From: Epichloe hybrida
Taxonomy: Eukaryota; Ascomycota; Sordariomycetes; Hypocreales; Clavicipitaceae
NCBI GenBank assembly: GCA_019022495.1
Contig: JAFEKR010000018.1
Span: forward strand, 744,001-808,000
DNA: 64,000 nt
Reading direction: 5' to 3'
Shown: positions 12,124-21,599 of the stretch, piece after piece
Numbering within the stretch: position 1 is the first letter of the stretch
Layout of the letters: every line of letters begins with the position of its first letter
Made by a program: the position numbers and the translations under genes
The notes under the pieces: generated by a model
The model's database searches: none
Told to the model about the DNA's origin: nothing
Seen by the model: the letters and a program-made list of their open reading frames with translations, nothing else

Positions 12124-12965
12124 TATTGAAATATAGGGAGCTAGTTACCAGCTAGTAATAGCTATACAGGTGCAAGCTTTACGGTTAGGGACCAATAGGG
12201 CTACAATGTTAAATTAATTAACGTAACGTAACAGAAGGTTATGGTAGTTATTAACTAATAGAATTCGATTTAGATTACTTTTATAATATCTTATAGAGCA
12301 ATAGAATTGATTTTAGATACGTTGTACGGGCAATGTAGCTGTTATTAGTTAAGAGGACTAGCTATCTAGCTAGTTAAAAAGATTTTCTTTCTCTTATAGA
12401 CCTACTAACCATATTAGTGAATCTAGGCCGCTAACAGGGTCTTACAGGCTACTTTTGATTTTCCGTAAAATTCATTTGTATACAAAAACCAAAAAATCAA
12501 CTCACCACTATACTAGCTAGCAACCCGTATGCACTAACTTTTAGTCCAAAAAGTAACCTTATATAAAAAGAAAGCCCTATCTTTAAGCTTTAATTTGCTA
12601 TATGTAAAACTTTTATATAACCTCTAGATAAAGAGAAAATCATTATTAAAGATAGCTATAGGGTAAGTTATGTGTAAGGTAACCTACTTATATCACCTTA
12701 GCTTACATCACCCTAGCTTACATCACCCTAGCTTACATCACCCTAGCTTACATCACCCTAGCTTACCTAATTACTAGTGGGGTAGTTATAGCCACACTTG
12801 CAGCCATAATGCAATTAACTAATTAGTTATCCACACGGTCGGTCATTGACAGCTGCCCTCGCGACCGTTAACAGCTGCAGTGCAGCTGTCAGACTTGCAA
12901 AGCAAGCTAGTAATAAGAAGGTTCTTTAACTAGAAAAGGGCTAAAAATAGGTCTTATTTTTAACA
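12124..12965 (-). repeat. Copia-I.1 5' LTR (842 bp)
   Basis: Same ends as the 3' LTR. The 18-bp length difference is explained by three extra 15-bp units (+45) and a deletion of about 27 bp near 12840. The right, outer end keeps CAGCTGCAGTGCAGCTG and other CpA/TpG sites. The left, inner end is mutated. Confidence 0.93.
12686..12765. repeat. 15-bp minisatellite inside the Copia-I.1 5' LTR
   Basis: Five tandem units of CTTACATCACCCTAG, the first one mutated. The other Copia-I LTRs have about two units at the same place (for example 215-250, 6407-6436 and 33941-33970 reversed). Confidence 0.9.
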
Positions 12966-12970
12966 CTACT

Positions 12971-15100
12971 TACTATAGTAAAGTTATTTAAATACTAGTA
13001 ATATTATATTAAAGCCATAAAGACACCTATAAAGGTCGTATTAGACTATTATAACCTATAAACCTTTATAAGGTAGTAGAAGCTAAATAGAAAATAGGCA
13101 TAATAGTGTATATTCCTTTACCCTTTCTATTTTATAATTAAGCATAGACTAGGGAAAAGTAACCCTATAGACACACTATTAAGAAAGTCTAATTATAAGG
13201 GCAAACCTATATTAAATAAGGTATTACTACTAAAGCTTTAAAGGAAAATAGTAAATATCTATATAGTAAAAGAAAAAGTATTAATATATTAAAGAAGTTA
13301 TAGTATAATACTAGTCTTAGAACCTACTAAGGTAAGAGTAGCCTAGGTAAAAGGCTAGTTAGCTACTATAGATTTAGTAATAGGTTAGCTAAATAAGGGT
13401 AATTTTAAGGAGAAGGTAGTATATATTTAAGATACTAGTATAGTATAAGTAATTTAAGGGGCTATTATATTACTAAATCCTTACTAATCTATAGTAAATA
13501 AACTATTAGTATAACTACTATAGAAGGTATAAGACTAAGATTTAGATTTATAAAAGTATAAAGGTAAGGTTAACTCCCAAGTAAAAGGGAGGGAAAAAGC
13601 TAGTCTATAGTTATATAGTGTAAGAGGCCTTATAATATATAAAAACTAGGTAGTTATTTTATAGGAGCTTATCTTATAATAGAAGCTTCTATAGCTATAC
13701 TATAATAATATATTAGTAAGTTACTTTAAGACTAAATATACTCTTAAGCTACTAAAATATTATTATTAGTAGCTAGTAATAAGTAAAGCTATTTTAAACT
13801 ATATATCTAGCTATAGAATATGCTAGTGTATAGTAGCTAGATAGTATTACTTATATAGAAGTCTTAAATCACTACTAATACTAAGGTAACTATAGGTAAA
13901 GATCTTAATAGACTTTATTATAGGGTTACTACCTATATAGCTATATAAGCAAGAAACTAATATAATCCTAGTAATTATAGACTAATTTACTAAGTACTTT
14001 ATTTTCCTCCTTATATAAACTATAATTAATATAGCTAAATTAGTAAAGCTATTTTATAAGGAGATTAAGTTATAATTTAGAGCGCTAGAGGGTATTATAT
14101 CTAATAGAGAATTAGTATTTATAAGCAAATTCTAGTTAGAAATATGCTATTAGTTATATATAAAGTAAAGGCTTTTAATAGTATTTTACCCCTAAACTAA
14201 TAGTTAAATAAAGAGAATAAACTAAGTACTTAAATATTACTTATAATATTTTATTAAAGAAAACTAATAGCTATAGCTAAAGCTACTCCTAATAGCTTAA
14301 TTTATATATAATAATACTATTAATAGGATAATAAGCTACTCCCCTAATTATACCTTTATAAGCTATTTACCTAAGTTTTACCTAGCTTTTAAGAGTAAGA
14401 GTAAGAAGGGGGAGGTCCTAAAAGCTTATATATATATTTAAAAACTATATAATATTAGGGAAAGGTTAATATATAACTAAGTAAGGGCTACTAAAGCATA
14501 GGTAAAGTACTATAACTAAAGATATTAGCTAATAACCTTAAAAAGAGAAGACTTAGTACTACTATTAGTAAAGAATATTAGACTTAAGGATATAAAATAG
14601 AAGCTAAACCTAAGATTTATTAGGCTATTTTAAGTACTTAATACTATAGGAAAATAAGCATACTTACTAGCACTACCTAATAAGTATAGTTAACTATATA
14701 ATATAAAATATATTAGCCTATTAGAGCTATAGAATTACTAGGAAGATACTATAAATAAGGATATACTAATACCTAACCTTAAAGATAATAATAATAAGTT
14801 TAAAGTTAAAGAAGTTAGGGATTATAGGAAGATATATAAAGGTAATAAATACCTAGTAAAATAGAAGGGCTAGCTAAGTAAATATAACTAATAGGTAGTA
14901 GTAGAAAATATAGAAAGTGCCTAATATATAATCTAGGCTTTCTATTAAAGTAAAATAAGTAAGAAGTATAGTAAGATATAAGTAAGTTATAGGTAAAGAG
15001 GAATAAGGTAATTATAAAAAAGGCCTAGCCTTATTAGCTACTATTATACTTTAATTAAAAACCTTATTAGACTATTTACTAAATAATAAAAGAAAGGATA
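12971..15100 (+). pseudogene. Gypsy RNase H end, integrase and chromodomain (remnant)
   Basis: Continues the frame broken at 5837. The RNase H end reads KLNRKQA-like, then HRLGKSNPID. The integrase zinc finger is at about 13720-13850, with a C-x2-C (ICQC) near 13820. The integrase core is at about 13900-14260, with IDFI, VIIDxFTK and the LEGIISNRE...FISKF segment, where the catalytic Asp has become Asn. The conserved FYPQTN..IKRINQ block follows. A chromodomain lies at 14800-14950, recognisable from KYLVK-KG, YN and NIESA. An integrase-linked chromodomain defines the chromovirus clade; in other members it directs insertion to H3K9-methylated chromatin. Stops are of RIP type. Sequence from about 14980 to 15100 is the weakly conserved polyprotein tail. 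Confidence 0.85.
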
Positions 15101-16280
15101 CCTATAAGGAGGGGAGTATTAAGGGAAACCCTTCTATAGTTACTCCCTTATATATTAAAATAATACTATTATAGAGAAAATACTTAGCATCCTTACTTTT
15201 ATTCTCCTAAACTACTACCTATATTACCTAGAAAAACTAGTGCTTTACTACCCCCTAGGGCATAAATCCTAGGTTATAATATTATAGCTATAAAGTTATT
15301 TTTACCTTCTAGGAGTTATAATATATAGTATAATTTAGCTATAAAAGTTAGTAACTATATAGTAAAGAAGAAGTAATAACTTACTATCTATAAGATAAAA
15401 GTAGGAAACATAGTAACTAAGAGTTACTAGCATAAAATAATATACTAATTATATATAGCTAAAGTAGCCTATATAGAAAGTAAGCAAAGATTAAGGGAAT
15501 ATATAGTAAGATATACCTAATAGACCTTAGTGGCCCTAGTTAAACCAAAGGAAATATAATAAGCTATATTAGCATAATTAAACCCTATAATAAGGTTTAG
15601 ATAATAGGTACTAAAAGAGTAGTAAGTTACCTTAGAAAATATATAATTATTAGGATTATTAGGGACCTAATTACTTAGGGCATCTATTAGAGTTTTTACC
15701 TAATTAAGAATAATAAGAAAATTAAGAAAATCCCCCTATATAGTTAGTATTACCTAGAGAGATATAGGTAATTAGGAACTAAAAACACAAATAAGATAAT
15801 ATACTTATTATATTATAAGTATTACTATATTTAACACACTAAATATAATGCTTTAAATATTTCCCTTTAGTAGTAGTAAATAGCACGCTAGGGAATTAAT
15901 AGTTAATCTAAGGGATATTAGGCTTAGCTAGAGGACTTTTCTTAAAGTTTACATAACCTATATATAGATAATATATATAGGCATATTATATTAAATAAAT
16001 ATTAGGGATAGCTATAATAATAACACTTTTAATACTTTCCCTATCTAATTCTATACTAATAATATAGTAAGTAGTAAAGGTAAAATTAAAGTAATAAATA
16101 ATATAATAGTATCTAGGGGAAGGTTTACTATAAATATAAAAGGGAAAAGTCTATAATATAATAGAGAGTTATAAGTAAATTTATACTTAATTACTAATAT
16201 TATTTATTATTATTTTAATATTACTACTACTTAGTAAATAGCTATATATTACTTACTAAAAGCTATTTAGAAGCCTAGCT
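15101..16280 (+). other. Unresolved 1.2-kb region between gypsy chromodomain and right LTR
   Basis: I do not recognise a protein here. A purine tract followed by TATTAAGGG at about 15106-15125 looks like a polypurine tract plus LTR start, while a second one (16281-16293) lies next to a more convincing short LTR. One plus-strand frame from about 15330 to 16280 would be long and open if RIP stops were reversed. In such AT-rich DNA this is weak evidence. It may be a 3' untranslated region, an extra frame, or the start of a long LTR of about 1.38 kb. Confidence 0.4.
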
Positions 16281-16498
16281 AAAAGTAAGGGGGTAATTAT
16301 AAGGCTACACTTATAACACCTATGCGCTAGCATACACTAGGCAAGCATACTACACCCTAGGGCTAGGTTTACGTGACACTAGTAAGCTACTAGCTATAAG
16401 CTAGTGACTTGCACGTATAACACACTTAGACCTAGTAAGCTTTAGTTAATATACAAACGCCCCTATACCTCTTGCCTAGCTATCCCTTTGTTCTCACA
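16281..16498 (+). repeat. Gypsy polypurine tract and probable right LTR (~205 bp)
   Basis: AAAAGTAAGGGGG at 16281-16293 is followed by TAATTATAAGG. The segment ends TTCTCACA at 16498, just where gag of element D resumes. A TATA-like ATATACAAACGCCCC lies at 16449-16463. There is no second LTR in the window to confirm the left boundary. The right end is less mutated than the left, as for other outer edges. Confidence 0.6.
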
Positions 16499-16908
16499 GA
16501 ATTAGACCTTTATAGTTAGATTCTAAATGCCTATAAGGAATCCTAGAATATAAGGCTTATATTATTAATTCTCCTATTAACCTCTAATGCTTTTATAAAT
16601 AGATAAGGATATTAATTAGTAAATCTAAAGCTTTAATTAATTAGTAGTAGTTCCCTATAGAAGCTAATACTAAGGAATACTTTTAGAGTAACTAGAAGTA
16701 TAATAAAAAAGGTAAAGAAGCCTAGTATAGTTAATCTTTATTAAAGAGCAAACCTTACTACTTAAAAAAGTATTATATATATAGTAAAGAAGGTTATTAG
16801 TTAACTAAATACTTAGATAAGGACTAGAAGAAAGTATTTTAATACTTTAAAAGTTACTTTTACATAGACTTAATAGCCTCTTTATATAATATATTTCTAA
16901 TATAGTAT
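16499..16908 (+). pseudogene. D gag, C-terminal part with zinc knuckle
   Basis: Homologous to F1 gag (reverse strand, 58729-58990). The knuckle at 16770-16815 reads KKYYIYSKEGY, a RIP form of KKCYxCGKEGC. After it the frame enters the linker before protease and is cut by the insertion at 16909. Stops are TAG/TAA at Gln/Trp codons. Confidence 0.75.
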
Positions 16909-17664
16909 TGATTTTTAATTCTTTTTTTTTTTTTTGGGGTCATTGGCTGTGGCTAATGCATCTAATTTTCAAGGAACCAAAAAAATTACTAGCAATACCT
17001 AGCTAGTGCCACATGTAATAACTAAATTCAATAATCACTGTAGTGTTAGGTAAAATATAAAAGGAACAAGCTTTAAGCCATAAATTTAGGGGCTAAAAAG
17101 TTAATACAAAGTTTGCAACAAACTTTATGGCTACGATTACGCAAGAGTTATAATTCGCGACCGCAGTTAAACTTAAATCTATTTAAGTTTTACTTATAGT
17201 ATAAATTAATATAATTCCCCCTTCCTCTGTGACTGTGTTTATTCTATCTCTCTATATCTCTTCTATCTTATAACTTATCCTTTAAAGCTCTAAGGCAAAC
17301 TTAAACCCTAAAAAAAAACATAACTTATCCTCACTTAACTCCACTCCAATTCGAATTCACAGGTAGGTTAAGGGCTACTAATTAACTAATTAACGACCAA
17401 CTGATTAGAAAATAGTATAGCTAAGGGTAACTACAAGCTAGGGGCTATAACCACTAGGCTATAGAACCTAATAGCTATCTAAAAATCCGAGGAAATTCTA
17501 GATAAAAAGGAAATTCAAAAAACCGAAGAAAACATTAAGGAATTTAGGAAAAGTGAGAAGAAGAAGGGAAATAAAAAGCTAGAGAAGAAGGCTAGATATT
17601 TGGAAAAGGTGTTGAAAAATAGAGATCTATAATTTAAGCAGTTTTACCTCGTGCCCGGGAGGGG
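16909..17664 (-). mobile_element. 756-bp retroposon-like insertion with 13-bp target duplication
   Basis: Flanked by the perfect 13-bp direct repeat TCTAATATAGTAT (16896-16908 and 17665-17677), which belongs to the interrupted gag. At the left a T-rich stretch with a run of 15 T (about 16922-16936) would be an A-tail on the minus strand. This points to target-primed insertion of a minus-strand RNA. Base composition differs from its surroundings: GC is higher and CpA/TpG are kept, so it escaped or postdates RIP. On the minus strand, TAGCCTAGTGGTTAT near 17450 resembles a tRNA-type A box, and AATTCGAATTG near 17350 vaguely resembles a B box. On the plus strand, codons 17483-17629 are open and encode a Lys/Glu-rich helix. 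I do not recognise the family. Confidence 0.72.
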
Positions 17665-17677
17665 TCTAATATAGTAT

Positions 17678-20600
17678 AAAGGTAATAATAATCCTAAATT
17701 AGCTAAAGATAATAATATTAACTAATACCTAATAGAACTTAGTTTTAGTAAAGAAAATAATAATAACTAAGTGCCTATAAGCTTCTTTATATATAGGATT
17801 ACCTATAATAGCTATATAACTACTAAGATTCTTACTAGTAAAGTAATAACTTATACTCTAGCTAAGAAAAATCTATTTAATCTTTAGAAACTAGATAAGG
17901 CACTAAGTATATTTACACTTAAAGGATAATATTTATCTAGAACCTTTAAAGGTATTATAGCTAATATAGGTATTATAGGATATTTATTAGTAAGCTACCC
18001 TTAATTCTTAGCTTTATAAAGTATAATACTAATTATTATACTTAATAAGTTAAATACTAGGAAAATAAAGATTAAGTTTAGCCCTAGAAAACTAATTAAG
18101 GTACTTAGATTAATTAAAGTGCTAACTTTATTTAGAATTATTCTCTTTTAAGTAATTCTTATAAACACTCCCTTTCTCTTATACCTTAATAATATAACTT
18201 ACCTAAAGATTAATTTTTATATATTAAAGAATATTCTATAGTAAGGGAATATTAAGGTTTCTATTATATATAAATAGGGGTATATATAGATACTTTTTAA
18301 TAAAGAAGAAAGTATTACTTAAAGTTATCTTATAGAGATTAAGCTTTACTAATTATATTTATACTTTAAATACCCTTTAGTTTAATATCTTTATAATTTA
18401 CTAGATAAATTAAGGTATAAGGTTAAGTTTAAAGCTATTAAGAAGCTAACTAAGGTTTACTAGTAGTACTAATTATATATAAATAGCTTATATTAATTTA
18501 AATTCACTCTTTAGGATAAATACGCTTATAATTATAAAATTATTATAGATATTATATATTTTAATAGTAACTACCTTATTCTATAAGTTATTAATATAGC
18601 TATATCCTTTTATATAGCTAGATTTATTAAAGATATTACTATAAAGACCATATAGGAAGCACTTTATTTTTACTAGATTAATATCTATCTAGGCCCCTTA
18701 GATTTAATTATTATAAATACTAAAATAACCTTTAGAGGTAAGGAATTTAAGTAGCTTATATTATTAATAGTAATTAAGATTAAAGATATCCCTATTAAGG
18801 ATTACTATAGCATTTATAAGGTTAAGTAATATTATAGGCTGCTCTAAAGAGCTTATAATATTATTAAATAAGAGTGCCTAATAATACTAGAGCCTATAGT
18901 GCTATAAATAGCAGTTAAGGCTATAAATAACACTATAGAATTAAATAGTCTTATACTAATAGTCCTTATTTTTAGCGCGTATTCTTATATAGTTAAGGAA
19001 TTACCTCTATTACTAAATATTATATAATAAGCCCTTATAATCTAACTAGTAATAAAGGAGGTTAAGCGTATTTATACCTAATAGAAGGTTAGTAATACCC
19101 TTACTATAAGGAATAGTCCTAATACCTCTGTAACTATTAACCTCCTACTAGGATTACTTATACATATATAGCGTAAAGGTAAGGGATAGATAGGCCCCTA
19201 TAAGCTATTAGCTATAGAGAGTAAGACTTATACTCTTAAGCTCCCTTAAGGCCTTAAGGCCTTTAGATTAATATTTATTAGGCCTTTTTATAAAGATCTT
19301 AATAAAGAGAGACCTCCTAAGAGTATAAAGAACTAAGATACCTCCCTATAACTTATAGCTACCTCTCCTATGAATCCCCTAAGGTAAGGACCTAGAAGAC
19401 CTTAGAAAAAACCCCTTATTATTATATCTAATGTTAATTACGTAAATTAAATAAAATACAAGACTAAGATCTTTCTATTAACTAAGGAAAGCTTGAATCT
19501 TAAGCTTATAATTTAATTATATAAGGAAGGAATTATTAAGACCCTTAGTAAACCCTTTAAGCTATTTACTAAAGCTAAGATTAATACTCTAATTAAATAA
19601 GGTATATTTAAATTCATTAAGTATAATAAAAGAGAGTATAGTAAGGTTTAAATTTTTAATTCCTATATTATTAATAAGGTAGAGGGTAAGATAATAAATC
19701 TATATAAGAAGTTAAGGCTTGTAATCTAAGGTTATAGTAATAAAGAGAAGCTAGTAATCCTTATATAGGCCCTAATAATCTAATAAGCTAGCTAGTAATT
19801 AATCCTTATAATAATACCTATATTATTATTACTAGGCCTTATTCTCTAGCTTTGTAATATTATATAGGCCTATATGTAAGCATAAACGCTTTTTAGTTAT
19901 ATAATCCTAGCCTAAATCCTTATCTAAATCTATTACCTATACCCTATAGGCATAATAATATAAGTAATTAAGCTTTTATATAGTATTATAAAAGCTAGCA
20001 CTTACTAGTAAGTAATATATTATTATTACTATAGAGAAATACTCTAGATAATAACCTTTATATTTAACCTATACTTACTTATAATAATAAAGGAGAACCT
20101 AACCTTTATATATATAAGGATATAGACTAATAATATAATTAGACTATCTAACTATAAGTTTTCTTAATAAGAGAAAGATTAATTAAAAGCTACTTCTTTT
20201 ACTACTAAACTAAATCAAATCCTTTTTATAAGGAACCTACTAACCTTTAATAGTAGTATTATTACTTTTAAAAATAATATAATTATACTAAGGTAAAAGG
20301 GCTAGAGTAAAAAGCTTTAATTAATCTTACTAACTAATTTAAAATAAGCATATATAGAATAATAAGCTTAAGGTATGTATATTACCTTAATTTACTAGCC
20401 TAAAGCCTATTTTAACCTTTCTATTACTATATAACACTAAGACCTATTACCTTAAGATATAAAGAACCTAAACTAATAAATTTAATAGTAAATTAATAAT
20501 CTAAACTAAGGATTAAGGTTTATACTATTTAATTTTAAAAAAGTAAAACTTTTTATATTTATAAATAGATTATTTACTAATAACTAAGACCTTACTTCCT

Positions 20601-21080
20601 AACTAGGCTATATACTTATCCTAGCTAGTAAAGTCTAAAAGGAAAGTACTTTTATAATCTAAGGTAATATTATACACTATAGCTTTACTAAGAGTAAGAG
20701 AGTTATAAGAAGTATACTTACCTCTAAGATCTATAGTATAGTTACTAGTGCTAATATAGCTTACATAGTCTTAATAATACTTAGATTAATTACTTATTAA
20801 TTAAACCTTCCTATAATTCCTATTATTATCTATGCTAATTTATACTCTTTATATAAATATCTTATTAAGCTTAGTATTATAAAAGAGAAGCATCTTATAA
20901 TTAATATTATAGCCCTTTGTTAATTATATAAGCGACAAGAGGTCTATAAAATTAGATAAATTCATAGGAATAATAACCTCGCTAATATATTTATAAAGGC
21001 ATTTCTAAATAAGGTATTTAAGAGGTTTATTATAAGTAATAAAGTAACTATTAGGATAAAAGAGTGGGTTACGTAATCAT
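17678..21080 (+). pseudogene. D pol remnant (protease, integrase, RT, RNase H)
   Basis: Protease at about 17950-17990 reads GIIANIGIIG (DTGAA-type in related elements). A pre-integrase segment (18330-18480) is followed by integrase with GPLDLIIINTKITFRGKEF at about 18695-18750, where the catalytic Asp is lost. RT runs from about 19500 to 20170, including the KLYKEGIIKTL start and a TNN box in place of TDD near 20128. RNase H covers 20540-21080 and ends in IRIKEWV. The protease and RNase H blocks are in the same frame (offset divisible by three), so decay is by point mutation. In-frame TAG/TAA codons are frequent. Confidence 0.84.
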
Positions 21081-21304
21081 AACTCTTATGTTAATCTAGT
21101 AGGATTAAAGGTATTAAGATTAAGGCTTACTTATTCTTATATAGGCGTATAGATTAAATATTATCTATTATTACGCCCCTTTCCCCTGCCCTTTTCTTAT
21201 AATATTATTCACGATTATTTAATCTCACTTATTCCTTAATTCTTTTTTAATTATCTTATTAATATTATACGTTAATAGTTATATTAAAAAGAGAGAGTTT
21301 CTAG

Positions 21305-21599
21305 TGTTAGAATAAGTATAATATTAATAAGGGTATACGCCTCTAATTAGGTAAGCATATTACATTACAGGCCTATATGTCTAGCCTAACCGCGCCGCGG
21401 TTAGCATTAGCATATATAGCCTCTTTGCTAATAACCCTAATTAAGGCCCCTTTTCCTATAATAAATAGCGTACTATCTTTGCTTCTATTTAATCCCTCTT
21501 TTGCTTACTTAAATAGACTAGAATATATAATAATTACGTGCACTTTAGTCCACCCCGAAAACCCTACGCGTAGGTCACTAGTATACTGTAGTACTAACA
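21305..21599 (+). repeat. D 3' LTR (gamma family, 295 bp)
   Basis: Starts TGTTAGAATAAG after the AAAAGAGAGAG purine tract and ends GTACTAACA. It matches the F1 LTRs (52779-53074 and 60649-60944) in reverse. The right, outer end keeps CpG and CpA, and the left, inner end is mutated. An open stretch of 84 codons (21377-21631) runs through and beyond it. Related stretches exist in the F1 LTRs, but no promoter or codon bias supports a gene. Confidence 0.9.

Larger units (their letters stand above)
5838..12965 (-). mobile_element. Complete Ty1/copia element Copia-I.1
   Basis: Full-length 7.1-kb LTR retrotransposon on the minus strand. It has a 3' LTR at 5838-6661, one gag-pol reading frame (11823 down to 6868), a tandem-repeat leader, a primer-binding site beside the 5' LTR and a 5' LTR at 12124-12965. 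It is flanked by the perfect 5-bp duplication CTACT (5833-5837 and 12966-12970). It inserted into the RNase H domain of the gypsy element. A second complete copy, in the other orientation, lies at 33707-40795. Confidence 0.95.
5505..16498 (+). mobile_element. Ty3/gypsy chromovirus, interrupted by Copia-I.1
   Basis: A gypsy element is present from the C-terminal part of RT to its right terminus. It is split by Copia-I.1 (5838-12965), and its 5' part is beyond the window to the left, past A1. The two halves join in frame through the duplicated CTACT target (5833-5837 and 12966-12970) in the middle of RNase H. At 16499 the sequence returns to gag of gamma element D, homologous to F1 near 58990, so the gypsy element inserted into D gag. 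Confidence 0.85.
16499..21599 (+). mobile_element. Ty1/copia element D (gamma family), 5' part missing
   Basis: Plus-strand element running from mid-gag (16499) to its 3' LTR (21305-21599). The gypsy element separates it from its 5' part, which lies left of the window. It is the same family as F1 (52779-60944): the gag resumes at a point equal to F1 near 58990, and the LTRs match. D inserted into the 3' untranslated region of beta element E, which resumes at 21600. A 756-bp foreign insertion interrupts gag. Confidence 0.87.

Noticed and set aside
12686..12765. Telomere-like CCCTAG repeats
   Set aside because: The unit is 15 bp, lies inside an LTR, and CCCTAG is only part of it. Not a telomeric array.
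17640..17664. CCTCGTGCC resembling a cDNA-library adaptor (vector contamination)
   Set aside because: The match is short, and the following bases are part of a clean 13-bp target duplication. Chance is more likely than contamination.
16909..17664. LTR-retrotransposon start (TATA-like AATATAAAAGG near 17050 on the plus strand)
   Set aside because: No LTR partner or 5-bp duplication. The 13-bp duplication and T-run fit retroposition better.
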